Shown: positions 25,247 through 34,354, counted from the first letter of the stretch. The stretch is 64,000 nt of DNA from Nonomuraea guangzhouensis (GCF_019396345.1 NZ_JAHKRM010000042.1:44237-108236), one strand, 5' to 3'. Program-made: numbers and translations. The notes: a model not told the origin generated them from the sequence alone.

Positions 25247-27085
25247 ATGCTTGACAAAAGGTCGGGAAATGCCCACTCCTTTCAGGTTGACCTGCGAGGA
25301 CTTGTTGACCTCCTGTCCCACCACCTTTATTCCAGTCCACGCGTCTATGTGAGAGAGCTGCTGCAGAACGCGGTCGACGCGGTGACGGCACGGCAGCGGA
25401 TGGACCCGACGGCATCCACCGCCATCCGGATCACTTTGGACGAGGCGGGACTGCGGATCGACGATCCGGGCATCGGCTTGACGGAGGCGGACGTCCATCG
25501 TTTCCTCGCGACCATCGGCCGGTCGTCGAAGCGCGATGACCTGGAAGGGGCTCGCCGCGAGTTCCTCGGCCAGTTCGGTATCGGCCTCCTGGCCTGCTTC
25601 ACCGTCGCCGAGCGGATCCAGGTGATCAGCCGTTCCGCCGCCGTCCCGGATGCGCCGGGCATCGAGTGGCTGGCCGCGTCCGACGGGACGTACTCGGTCC
25701 GGCGGCTTGAGCCGGATGAGCGCGCCGTTCCCGGAACGACCGTTCGCCTGACGCCACGAGCGGGAGCCGAACGGTGGTTCGCCCCGGACGTGGTCATCGA
25801 CCTTGCCCGCGACTTCGGTTCGCTGCTGCCCTACGAGGTGACGGTCGACACGGGTGGGCGGACGATCCGCACCACGGACAGCCCGCCGGTGTGGGACCGC
25901 TCCTACGATTCGGCCGCCGCACGCCGGGCCGCGCTGATCGAGTACGGCGAGGGCGCGCTCGGCTTCACCGCGCTCGACGTCGTCGAACTCGACGTGGAGC
26001 TGGCCGGGATCAGGGGCGCCGCCTACGTGTTGCCGCAGCCGGCGAATCCGGCCGACAGTGGCCGCCACCGCGTCTACCTGAAGGGCATGCTGCTCAACGA
26101 CGCGACCACCGGTCTGCTCCCTGAATGGGCGTTCTTCGTCCGCTGCGTGATCGATACGGACACGCTGCGCCCGACCGCATCGCGTGAAGGTCTGTACGAG
26201 GACGAGACGCTGGTCGCGGTCCGCGAGGCGCTGGGTGTCCGGCTGCGGGACTGGCTCACCGGGCTGGCCGCACAGGAGCCGCAGCGCCTGGCCGCGTTCC
26301 TCGCTGTGCACAGCCTCGGGGTGAAGGCGATGGCCAGGCATGACGCCGAGCTGTTCCGGATCATGTTGCCGTATCTCACGTTGGAGACGACCGACGGTCA
26401 AGTCACGTTCGCCGAGGTCGCCAGGAAATACCCCGTGGTTCGGATCACGCCCACAGTTGAGGAGTTCCGGCAGATCGCGACGATCGCGTCCGCCCACGGC
26501 ATGGCGGTCGTCAACGGGGGCTACACCTATGACGGCGAGCTGGTCGCGCTGCTCCCTGATGTCATGCCGGGGGTGGTGGTCGAAGAGCTCGGTTCGGACG
26601 TGGTCACCGCCGCGCTCGACCCGGTCGACAGCGCGAATGAGCTGGCCATGGCCGGGTTCATGGCGATGGCACGCTCCACGCTCGACCCGCTGGGCTGCGA
26701 TGTGATCCTTCGTGCGTTCTTTCCGGCGTCGGTGTCCGCCCTGCATCTGGACTCCCGCGAGGCACGCAACGAACGAACCCGCGCGGAGATCGCCGCCGAC
26801 GCGGACGACCTGTGGGCCGAGATCCTGGGCGCGCTCAAGTCCGACAAACCTCGCGCGCAACTCGTACTCAACCACCGCAGCCCGGTGGTCCGCCGGCTTG
26901 CGACGATCAGCGATCCCGCACTGCTGGTCACCGCCGTCGAGGCGCTGTACGGCCAGGCGCTGCTGATGACGCACCGGCCCCTGCGGTCGGTCGACACCGC
27001 ACTGCTCAACCGCGCCTTCGACGAGCTGCTCGGCTGGGCCGCGCAGAACGTGACCGAATCCACTGAACAGGATGGCCAAGCATGA
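25247..27085 (+). CDS. HSP90-family ATPase (HtpG-like)
   Basis: 612 aa from ATG 25247, which lacks a ribosome-binding site (possibly leaderless). The N-terminal GHKL ATPase motifs are all visible: ELLQNAVDA with Glu37, Asn41 and Asp44; DDPGIG (72-77); and GQFGIG (108-113). Middle and C-terminal regions follow at HSP90-like length (E. coli HtpG is 624 aa), but the C-terminal half is divergent. It overlaps by 4 nt (ATGA) with a TPR-protein gene. TPR proteins are classical HSP90 partners in eukaryotes, so a dedicated co-chaperone is plausible here (inference). Confidence 0.88.
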   Translation: MLDKRSGNAHSFQVDLRGLVDLLSHHLYSSPRVYVRELLQNAVDAVTARQRMDPTASTAIRITLDEAGLRIDDPGIGLTEADVHRFLATIGRSSKRDDLEGARREFLGQFGIGLLACFTVAERIQVISRSAAVPDAPGIEWLAASDGTYSVRRLEPDERAVPGTTVRLTPRAGAERWFAPDVVIDLARDFGSLLPYEVTVDTGGRTIRTTDSPPVWDRSYDSAAARRAALIEYGEGALGFTALDVVELDVELAGIRGAAYVLPQPANPADSGRHRVYLKGMLLNDATTGLLPEWAFFVRCVIDTDTLRPTASREGLYEDETLVAVREALGVRLRDWLTGLAAQEPQRLAAFLAVHSLGVKAMARHDAELFRIMLPYLTLETTDGQVTFAEVARKYPVVRITPTVEEFRQIATIASAHGMAVVNGGYTYDGELVALLPDVMPGVVVEELGSDVVTAALDPVDSANELAMAGFMAMARSTLDPLGCDVILRAFFPASVSALHLDSREARNERTRAEIAADADDLWAEILGALKSDKPRAQLVLNHRSPVVRRLATISDPALLVTAVEALYGQALLMTHRPLRSVDTALLNRAFDELLGWAAQNVTESTEQDGQA

Positions 27086-29697
27086 ACGTCGCCGAGATCC
27101 GCGACGCCCTGCGTCAGACCTACGCGCTGCCGAGCGGACACCAGAAAGTCGAACGCCTGGAACTGCTCGCCACCGCGGCCAAGGCGGTCGAGGACCGGTC
27201 GCTGGAAGCCGAGGTGCTGCTCACCCTCGTCCAGGCCTACGAGTACGGCGCCGAACGTGACCGCATGCCGGTCGCGTTCGGCCGGCTCCTGCAGATTCAC
27301 GACGACTTCCCAGCCGAGGTGGGCGCGTTCAGTCATCGCATCCACTGGCAGCTCAAGTGGATGAGCTACTACCTCGTCCTCAACCCGGCCGTGCCGCTGG
27401 CTACCATCCACCGCTGGCTCGACGAGCTGCAGAACCGCTATCGGCAGCGCGGACACAGCCCGCGCCCGGTGCTCGACCTACGTTCGCTGCTTGCGCAGCA
27501 CCTCGGCGACGACGAGGCGGCAGCGGCGGCGATGGAGTCGTCGATCTCCGCTCCACGCGACCAGATGGCCGACTGCGACGCCTGCGAGGGCAGCGGCTGG
27601 GGCACGTGGCGCGTCACGGCGGGTGATGACGCGGGGGCGTTGGACTACTGGACGCCGCTGATCGACGGCGAGCTGTCATGTGCGGAGGAGCCGCACAGGG
27701 TCCTGGCCAAGGCACTGCTTCCCCTGCTGCGCACCGGACGAACCGAGGACGCCCGCAGCGCCTTCCTCAGGGGATACTCGCTGGTCCGCCACAATGTCAG
27801 CCTGCGCGAGTCGGTCGGCTACCACATCGAGTTCTGCGCCCTGACCGGCAACGAGGCGCGTGGCCTGGAGATCCTGAACGAGCACGCGTCCTGGATCATG
27901 AAGCAGCACGAGGACGTCTCGCAGCGGGTCGGCTTCGTGGGCGGTGTCGTCGTACTGCTCCGCCGCCTGGTCATGCTGGGCCACGGCGGCATCCGGATCG
28001 GCGACCTGACTCTTGAGACGACTCTCGCCAGGTTGGAACAGGAGATCAGCGAGCTGTGCGCCCGCTATGACGCGCGCAACGGCAGCAGCGTCTTCAGCGA
28101 GCGCGTCGCCAAGCGCCTCGCCCAGGAGCCGTTGGCGGATCGGCTGCCGCTCGGCGTCCCGGCGACGCTGCCGCAACCGGCCGGTCGTGCCGTACCGATC
28201 CCGCCGAAGGGCACCGATTCAAGGCTCGACGACCTCGTCGCAGAAGCGCGGCGCCTGTCCGAGACTCGTCATCCCCACGCCGAAAGGGCATGGGAACGAG
28301 TCGCGGCCAGTGAGCTGCCGCTGCCCGGGATCGTTGTCGCGGAGGTCGAGTACGCCAAAGCGCTCTCCCTGGTGGACTCGGACCCCGGCGCGGCCTACGA
28401 CGCGCTGCTGGCTGCCGCTGAAAGCTTCGACCGGCTCGCCGACACCGCCAAGGGTCTGGAGGCCCGCGGCGCCGCGGCCCTGACGCGCTTCCAGACCGGG
28501 GATCAGACCGGGGGCGAGGCATTGGCGGAGAGCGTCACGGCGCAGGCGGAAAGCGCGTACGCGGCCGGAGAGCTCACCTCGGCCGAATACCTGACCGCGC
28601 GAAGAGCCGGTCCCCTCATGGCAATGACGGCGCTGGCGCAGCAGGAGAACCCGGCCGAGGCCGAGCTCAAGGCCACCCATGCACTGCTGGAGGCCGAACT
28701 CGCCGTGGCGGTGGAGCTCGCGGTTACCGAGCGCATGGCCATGTATCACGACCTGCTGGCCCGGGTCTCTCTCCCGCTCGGCGATGCGGACGGCGCGCGT
28801 GCCCATCTGCGGGCCGCCGTGACGGGTTATCTCGAAGCCGGGCAGCCGTGGCGCGCCACGAATCCCGCCTCCCTGCTCGGCGAGCTCGCCCTCGGGAGCG
28901 ACGATCCTCAGGCGGCCGAAGAGTTCGCGTCGAAGGCGATCACGTACGGCGCCGATCTCGTCCCGCACGGCCAGACCGCCCAGCTGAGCTCCCTGCTCGT
29001 CGAGGCCATCTCGAGACAGCCCGGCCGTGAACGCGACCTGGTCGGCGCGGCACTGACCGCGGCCGCCCGCTGGGATGGCCTGTCCGAACCCGACACCCTG
29101 CACAACACGTTCACGGCGGCGCGCGCCTATCACCGTCTCGAGAGGCATGCCGAAGCAGCGGCACTGTTCGAGGACGTGATCCCGAGGGTGGAGATCCCTT
29201 ACGACGCACCGGTCATCGCGATGACCCGGGGACAATACGGCGCATCACTGGGCCAGCTGGGCCGCCACCGCGAGGCCGCTGAGCAGTTTCTCCAAGGTGC
29301 GGAGCTCGTCCAGAATGATGCGGACCAACGAGCCATGCATGCCGAACTGGCCTGGTCCGCCGCCGAAGCACTGCAGTATTCCGGACAGACCACAGAAGCG
29401 CTGGCCGCCTATCAGCGGGCGGCCGCGCTCTGGACCGAACTCGGCCAACTCACCCCGCGCATACGCTGCCTTCGGTCAGCGGCCTGGTTGCTGCACTACA
29501 TGGGCGAGCCCGATTCCGAGGAGCACCCGGATGCGGAACGGCCCGGCGTCGCCGAGATGCGTGCGGTCCTCACCGAACTGGAAGAGCTGGCCGAGCACAG
29601 CCCGTCCGAGGAGGTGCTGGCGGAGCTCACAGAGACGCAGCAGCAGCTCGAGCGGATGATCACGGACAGCTTCGACGAGTACGACGACGTCGACTAG
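27082..29697 (+). CDS. TPR-repeat protein with DnaJ-like CxxCxGxG motif, HSP90 partner candidate
   Basis: 871 aa from ATG 27082, in an ATGA overlap with the HSP90-family gene. The whole protein is alpha-helical with degenerate tetratricopeptide repeats, clearest from ~residue 440 to 830 (AAALFEDVIPRVEI, YGASLGQLGRHREAAEQFLQ, AAEALQYSGQTTEALAAYQR). At residues 165-172 there is one CDACEGSG (CxxCxGxG), the unit used four times in DnaJ zinc fingers. No signal peptide. Tight coupling suggests it acts with the HSP90-like ATPase as co-chaperone or client adaptor; function not established. Confidence 0.85.
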   Translation: MNVAEIRDALRQTYALPSGHQKVERLELLATAAKAVEDRSLEAEVLLTLVQAYEYGAERDRMPVAFGRLLQIHDDFPAEVGAFSHRIHWQLKWMSYYLVLNPAVPLATIHRWLDELQNRYRQRGHSPRPVLDLRSLLAQHLGDDEAAAAAMESSISAPRDQMADCDACEGSGWGTWRVTAGDDAGALDYWTPLIDGELSCAEEPHRVLAKALLPLLRTGRTEDARSAFLRGYSLVRHNVSLRESVGYHIEFCALTGNEARGLEILNEHASWIMKQHEDVSQRVGFVGGVVVLLRRLVMLGHGGIRIGDLTLETTLARLEQEISELCARYDARNGSSVFSERVAKRLAQEPLADRLPLGVPATLPQPAGRAVPIPPKGTDSRLDDLVAEARRLSETRHPHAERAWERVAASELPLPGIVVAEVEYAKALSLVDSDPGAAYDALLAAAESFDRLADTAKGLEARGAAALTRFQTGDQTGGEALAESVTAQAESAYAAGELTSAEYLTARRAGPLMAMTALAQQENPAEAELKATHALLEAELAVAVELAVTERMAMYHDLLARVSLPLGDADGARAHLRAAVTGYLEAGQPWRATNPASLLGELALGSDDPQAAEEFASKAITYGADLVPHGQTAQLSSLLVEAISRQPGRERDLVGAALTAAARWDGLSEPDTLHNTFTAARAYHRLERHAEAAALFEDVIPRVEIPYDAPVIAMTRGQYGASLGQLGRHREAAEQFLQGAELVQNDADQRAMHAELAWSAAEALQYSGQTTEALAAYQRAAALWTELGQLTPRIRCLRSAAWLLHYMGEPDSEEHPDAERPGVAEMRAVLTELEELAEHSPSEEVLAELTETQQQLERMITDSFDEYDDVD

Positions 29698-29701
29698 CGT
29701 G

Positions 29702-29733
29702 CGGGCAGGGTCAGGATGATCGCGCCCTGCCCG
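29702..29733. terminator. Hairpin after the HSP90/TPR operon
   Basis: CGGGCAGGG (29702-29710) pairs perfectly with CCCTGCCCG (29725-29733) across a 14-nt loop, a few bases after the TPR gene stop codon. There is no T tract. Confidence 0.6.
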
Positions 29734-29882
29734 TTGACGTTGAGGTCACGCCCGCGCCGTGTGCGGGGCGGGCGCGACCAGCGAGTTGCCGCCTCCTGCT
29801 GACCGGTTCTGAAGGTCGACGGGGACAGGAGTTGCCAAACCCACCCAGGGTGACAAAAGAATGATCAATCCCGTACATTCCC

Positions 29883-29903
29883 CCAATTAACACTAATTGG
29901 AGG
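29883..29903 (+). promoter_or_regulatory. Palindrome overlapping the ribosome-binding site of the M36 protease gene
   Basis: CCAATTA (29883-29889), a 4-nt centre, and TAATTGG (29894-29900) form a perfect inverted repeat. Its last two G bases are the first bases of the Shine-Dalgarno GGAGG (29899-29903) of the GTG start at 29911. It could be an operator or an RNA hairpin that hides the ribosome-binding site. Function is inference. Confidence 0.45.
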
Positions 29904-29910
29904 ATGTAGG

Positions 29911-30936
29911 GTGAACACCCCCCAACAGCGCATGACTGCGGCCTGCTTGGCGGTCGGCACCATCACGGCGCTCCTCGCACCGGGCACCGCCCAGGCCACG
30001 ACCGAGCCAACCGCCACCGTTTTCTACCCCAACGCGGTCCAGAGCACGGGCGACGAGTCCCTCGTCGACAATCACGACCGCGACGGCGCGGCCTTCGTCC
30101 CGGCGTACCGCACCGTCGCCCTCACCGACCTGGACGGCTCCGGCACTCTCACCGGACGATATGTCACAGTCAAGAGCGAGACCGGCAAGGCTGCCGAGGC
30201 GGTGAACGGGGCCTTCCCGGCCTGGCATCGCGACAGTGATCAGTTCGAGCAGATCATGGGCTATTACTGGGTCACCACCGCCCAGCACTACATCCAGTCG
30301 CTGGGCTTCGGCTCCCGGCTGCGCCCGGTGAACCAACGCCAGATCGAGCTGCGGATCAACCAGTACGGCGGCGACAACTCCTTCTTCAGGGAGGACAAGG
30401 CCAACATCACCCTCGGCAAGGGAGGTGTGGACGACGCCGAGGACGGCGAGGTGATCGTCCATGAGTACGGCCACTCGGTCCAGGACGGCCAGGTGACCGG
30501 TTTCGGCACGACCCTGGAATCGGGCGCGATCGGTGAGGCCTTCGGCGACTACCTCGCCGTGGCCGTCAGTAGTTGGAAGACCGGCGTACCCACGCGGACT
30601 CCCGAGGCATGCGTGGCCGACTGGGACTCGGTCTCCTACACGTCGAAGGCCCCACACTGCCTGCGCCGACTGGACGGCATCAAGCACTACCCCGCGGACA
30701 TGGTCGGCGAGGTGCACGCGGACGGTGAGATCTGGTCGTCAGCCCTGTACGACATCCGCAGCAGGCTTGGTGACTCGCTGGGCAGCACGGTCGTCATCGA
30801 TGCGCAGTTCGACTTCGCCAAGGACACCACCTTCAAGGCGGCGGCCGAGGCCACGGTGAACGCGGCACAGCGGCACGGCGGCGACACAGCGGCGGCAGCC
30901 GTACGTGCCGCGTTCACCTCCAGAGGGCTTCTCTAG
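29911..30936 (+). CDS. Secreted fungalysin-like (M36) metalloprotease
   Basis: 341 aa from GTG 29911 with GGAGG 7 nt upstream. It has a Sec signal peptide (hydrophobic ~9-25, cleavage near AQA-TT). The zinc site is HEYGH (His184, Glu185, His188), and the third ligand is probably Glu209 in GAIGEAFGD, as in M36 (fungalysin) and related gluzincins. The large inhibitory propeptide of classical M36 enzymes is missing, so this is a short form. Monocistronic; its neighbours are a mobile-element remnant and an unrelated gene. Confidence 0.88.
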   Translation: MNTPQQRMTAACLAVGTITALLAPGTAQATTEPTATVFYPNAVQSTGDESLVDNHDRDGAAFVPAYRTVALTDLDGSGTLTGRYVTVKSETGKAAEAVNGAFPAWHRDSDQFEQIMGYYWVTTAQHYIQSLGFGSRLRPVNQRQIELRINQYGGDNSFFREDKANITLGKGGVDDAEDGEVIVHEYGHSVQDGQVTGFGTTLESGAIGEAFGDYLAVAVSSWKTGVPTRTPEACVADWDSVSYTSKAPHCLRRLDGIKHYPADMVGEVHADGEIWSSALYDIRSRLGDSLGSTVVIDAQFDFAKDTTFKAAAEATVNAAQRHGGDTAAAAVRAAFTSRGLL

Positions 30937-31094
30937 CTTCCGCACCCGGGCGTGCCGGTCCGCTGGTTCCTCCTGGCCATCGCCGTCTCTCTGGTGGGCG
31001 GGCGCTCCCGCTGATGTCACGGCGGTGGGCAGGTCGGAGGCGTGGCCGTAGCCGATGGAGGTGGTGGTTTCGGTCGCGGTGGGGACAGGGCTGG

Positions 31095-31160
31095 TACGCG
31101 TCCCGGCCGTACGACCTGCGTCATGCGGTGGTGTCGCTGTGTCTCACCGAGGCCCTTTGG
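31095..31160 (+). pseudogene. Tyrosine recombinase remnant (catalytic Arg-box)
   Basis: The translation YASRPYDLRHAVVSLCL matches the HxLRH-type box of actinobacterial tyrosine recombinases (usual form S-R-P-Y-D-L-R-H-A-A-V-S-L-W-L). It sits in a short frame (31014-31217) without the N-terminal domain or the catalytic Tyr region. It is a fragment only. A similar fragment from the other end of such a gene lies near 45.2 kb. Confidence 0.6.
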
Positions 31161-31187
31161 CGCGGGTGTGGAGTCTGCCTTTCGCTC

Positions 31188-31880
31188 TCACATGGTCTCG
31201 TTGTGCACGAGCAATAGGAACGTCCGAGCGTAGGACAGGCCTTCAACTGGCCGGGGCCAGTCCAGATCAGCCAGCATTTCCGAGGCCGCCTCGTGATGGA
31301 CGCCATTGACCCGGATTTCGGCGGTCTCGGTTTCCTTGCCGCCACCGAAGAACGCCTTGATGCCGATCAGGTGGTCACGATCGAACGTGCTCCCCAGCAC
31401 CGGGGCCAGCACGGACAGAAGCGGGTGGTCCACTGCCCAGTGTTGGACGGCCAGAAAGTCGTCGCCTGTGCCCCAGCCGGTGATACCACCGTGGATGGCA
31501 TGCCAGCCGGGGAACCCATCGGGCGCATCGGGGGCGAAGTGCCCGGCGAAGGAGCCGTCCTGGCTGAGAAGTTCGAGGAGGGCGCTGCCGGTGGTGTCCA
31601 GCCAGATCTGGATCGCGCGGTCCACGGTCTCCTCGGGGGTGCCGCCGTACCCTGCGACGCAGTCGCTGATCGTGGTGTCCTCGGGCTGGTCGACGTTGAG
31701 CACGAAATCGAGATCGAGGTGGCCGGGATTTCCGGTGTGATCCTCGCCAAGAACGATGGCGACCGAGCCGGATCCTTTGACCATGCCATCCGTGGCGTGC
31801 CAGGGCTTGTCTGTGGCATCGGACAGACGCCGGGCGACCATGCCCAACACGACCTCGTCCGGCAGCCGGTCACCGTCCAT
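31188..31880 (-). CDS. DUF6348-like protein
   Basis: 230 aa from ATG 31880, preceded by GAAGGAAG. Cytoplasmic, no signal peptide. The composition and blocks (LDLDFVLNVDQPEDTTISDC, FPGWHAIHGGITGWGTGDD, and the late IRVNGVHHEAASEMLADLDW) resemble DUF6348 family proteins as I remember them; treat the family name as tentative. Function unknown. Both flanks carry mobile-element remnants (recombinase fragment and IS630 fragment), so this gene may sit on transferred DNA. Confidence 0.75.
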   Translation of the reverse strand: MDGDRLPDEVVLGMVARRLSDATDKPWHATDGMVKGSGSVAIVLGEDHTGNPGHLDLDFVLNVDQPEDTTISDCVAGYGGTPEETVDRAIQIWLDTTGSALLELLSQDGSFAGHFAPDAPDGFPGWHAIHGGITGWGTGDDFLAVQHWAVDHPLLSVLAPVLGSTFDRDHLIGIKAFFGGGKETETAEIRVNGVHHEAASEMLADLDWPRPVEGLSYARTFLLLVHNETM

Positions 31881-31989
31881 GACGACTCTTCCTTCGCATT
31901 TCATCGTGATCGTTGCAGAGCAGACCGTACCGCACGGCAGGCAGCCGCCATCATTGTGGCTGATCACCCATTGTCCGTCCGTTGGTTCT

Positions 31990-32260
31990 CCATCCGTAGG
32001 CCGCCGAGCAGGCTGGGCAGGGCTCGATTCAGCGGTCCGAATTCATCGACGCAGACCACCCGTCCATCGGCGGGTGGGTGATCGTATAACTTCAGCACGC
32101 GCTGCACCTTGGCGATGAAGGGCAGGTCGTTGGAGGCTTTCCATGTCGTGGTGGTCTGCCGACCGCCCTTGGCCGGACATCATCACCACGATCGCCCGGC
32201 GCAGCTTGACCAGGTCCTTGGCGGTTCGGGTGATGCGCTGAAGTTTCCGGCCCCCTCCAT
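31990..32260 (-). pseudogene. IS630-family transposase remnant
   Basis: Two pieces of one transposase lie in different frames. The N-terminal piece (about 32165-32255) reads KLQRITRTAKDLVKLRRA and then SGQG, as in IS630 HTH regions. Directly after it the frame shifts to TTTWKASNDLPFIAK and DHPPADGRVVCVDEFGPLN (about 31994-32157), the start of the DDE domain with its first Asp. The roughly 100 residues normally between the two are deleted, and everything after GPLN is missing. It is immobile. Confidence 0.75.
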
Positions 32261-32322
32261 CGCCAAGGGCCAGACGAACACGTCCGGTGGGCGAGCCATG
32301 ACCACGTAGGCGTGTCATCGGG

Positions 32323-32691
32323 GTGATCGCGATGACGCTCGTACCTCTCATGGCCGCGGTCGGGGTGGCCTGGGCCGCCGTCACCGACGAGTACAAGCTG
32401 GAGCAGCCCGACAAGCTCACCGTCAACCAGGTGATCGACCTGGAGTACCGCCCCACCGACCTGGCCTTCCACTACGATTCCTCGCCCGTGTTCTCGGGCA
32501 GCGGCGAGACGGACATCATCTACCAGGAGGGCTCCAACGGCGTCCCGAGCAGCGTCGACGGCATCACCTGGTGCAACGCGACGGGCGGTGACGTGGTCGA
32601 CTGCGACCAGCAGTACATCCGCATCCGCGGCAACGGGAACTACGTCTACCACCTGACGTGCCATGAAACCGGCCACGCCGTCGGCGGCTGA
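32323..32691 (+). pseudogene. Truncated secreted metzincin, stops inside its zinc site
   Basis: 122 aa from GTG/ATG codons near 32323. A hydrophobic N-terminus (ALVPLMAAVGVAWA-like) could be a signal peptide, but no convincing ribosome-binding site is present. The body resembles small matrixin-like proteins, and the C-terminus reads YHLTCHETGHAVGG then stop. A metzincin needs HExxHxxGxxH, so the third zinc ligand is lost one turn before it would appear. The gene abuts the IS630 remnant at its 5' side, which suggests damage by transposition at one end and a frameshift or deletion at the other. Confidence 0.6.
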
Positions 32692-32731
32692 GCGGGCCCT
32701 GTCGGCACGGGCACGGGCCCGCTTGGAGGCA

Positions 32732-34354
32732 TCAATCGCTCGCGAGCGCCGCGTGGACGGATGAGACCGCACCCGCGCCATCGCCGACAGCGCTGGCCAC
32801 TCGTTTCGTCGAGCCTGAGCGGAGGTCGCCGACCGCGAAGACCCGGGGCGCACTCGTCTCGAAAGGCAGGGGCGTACTGGACGATCTGGTGGGCAGCCGG
32901 CTGTCCGTGAGGACGAAGCCGTCGTCGTCCTTGGCCACGCCGGCCAACCAGCTCGACACCGGGTCGGCGCCGATGAAGCAGAACAGCGCGCGGGCGGCCA
33001 GCCGGTCTTGCCGCCCATCCGGCCGTTCGACGACGATCGACGCGAGAGTGCCGTCGCCCGCCAGTTCGCGGACCATGGTGCCGGTGTGGAGCCGGATCCG
33101 GGAATGCGTGCGGATCCGGTCGGTCAGATAGGACGACATCCGGGCTCCGAGATCGGCACCGCGGACGATCAGATCCACCGCCGCGCCGTGGGCGGCAAGG
33201 GAGAGGGCTGCCTGCCCGGCCGAGTTGGCACCCCCGACGACCGTCACAGGCTGGTCCTCGTACCCTCGGACGTCCAGCTCGGTCGCCGCGTACCGGATGC
33301 AGCCCGACTTCTCGAAGGTCACCCATTGCGGGATGTCGAGGCGCCGGTAGTGCGCGCCGGTAGCGGCGATCACCGCGCGGCACTTGATGCGTGAGCCGTT
33401 CTCCAGCAGGACGGTCGGCCGTCGATCGTCGGAGAGATCGAGGCCCGCCACCGCACAGGGCGAGTAGATCCGTACGCCGAACTTGAGCGCCTGGACCATC
33501 GCCAGCCGGGTGAGGTGCGCGCCGCTGACCCCGTGCGGGAAGCCCAGGTAGTTCTCGATCCGGGCGCTCTTGGCAGCCTGGCCGCCGAGCCCGTCGCGGT
33601 CCAGCAACACGGTGACGAGGCCCTCAGACGCCCCGTACACGGCTGCGGCCAGACCCGCAGGGCCGGCGCCCACCACGACGAGATCTACGGGACTTCCGTC
33701 GGGCCGGTAGGTGAGGCCGAGCGCCTTCGCGATCGTGCCGGGCGTCGCGCGCCGCAGTACCGTACCGTCGACGATCGCCGCCGGGAGTTCGTCCTCTGTG
33801 AGCCCGGCGGATGTCATCAGCGAGCGCCCGGGGTGCGAGGCCGCGTCGAGCCAGGAATGCGGCAGGAGCAATTGCATCACATAGGCACGCAGATCGAGCG
33901 TCTCCGCGGTGTCCGGGTTGCCGACGATCTCCAGGGCATTGCCGGCCACCGAGCGGATGAACTCGCGCCGCTCCCCGAACGCCTCAAGCACGAGGTCGGC
34001 GATGTCGGGCTGTTCGGCGAGGACCCTGCGCAACGTTGTCGCACCGATCCGGACGACTGTCCCGGCGGTCACCACGCGCGCGGTCAGGTAGACGTGCTGA
34101 CCGGTCAGCAGGCTGAGCTCACCGAGGTAGTCGCCGGGAGCGCCTCGATAGACCAGACGTTCCGGCTCCATCGCCGTCGCGTTTCGGATGATGTCCACCG
34201 TCGCGGTCAGGAGCAGGAAGAAGTCGTAGGAGTCGTCGCCGGGCGCGTACAGATCCCGGCCGACCTCGACGTGTTCCACTTCGCCGTACTCGACGAGCCG
34301 ACGAGACTGCTCTTCGTCCAGGACCGGCCCGCGCTGCGCCGCGCCGTCGTTCAT
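32732..34354 (-). CDS. Cyclic-nucleotide-binding domain fused to thioredoxin-reductase-like flavoprotein
   Basis: 540 aa from ATG 34354 with an AGGA box. Residues ~10-140 form a cNMP-binding (CAP-like) domain (YRGAPGDYLGELSLLTGQ). Residues ~225-535 are a two-Rossmann NAD(P)H:FAD reductase: VVGAGPAGLAAAVYGASEG for FAD, VVGGANSAGQAALSLAAHG for NAD(P), and FAVGDLRSGSTKRVASAVGDG near the end. Where thioredoxin reductase has CATCDG, this protein has AATELD, so the redox disulfide is gone and thioredoxin reduction is excluded. It probably reduces another acceptor, perhaps in response to cAMP or a related ligand (inference). Confidence 0.9.
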   Translation of the reverse strand: MNDGAAQRGPVLDEEQSRRLVEYGEVEHVEVGRDLYAPGDDSYDFFLLLTATVDIIRNATAMEPERLVYRGAPGDYLGELSLLTGQHVYLTARVVTAGTVVRIGATTLRRVLAEQPDIADLVLEAFGERREFIRSVAGNALEIVGNPDTAETLDLRAYVMQLLLPHSWLDAASHPGRSLMTSAGLTEDELPAAIVDGTVLRRATPGTIAKALGLTYRPDGSPVDLVVVGAGPAGLAAAVYGASEGLVTVLLDRDGLGGQAAKSARIENYLGFPHGVSGAHLTRLAMVQALKFGVRIYSPCAVAGLDLSDDRRPTVLLENGSRIKCRAVIAATGAHYRRLDIPQWVTFEKSGCIRYAATELDVRGYEDQPVTVVGGANSAGQAALSLAAHGAAVDLIVRGADLGARMSSYLTDRIRTHSRIRLHTGTMVRELAGDGTLASIVVERPDGRQDRLAARALFCFIGADPVSSWLAGVAKDDDGFVLTDSRLPTRSSSTPLPFETSAPRVFAVGDLRSGSTKRVASAVGDGAGAVSSVHAALASD

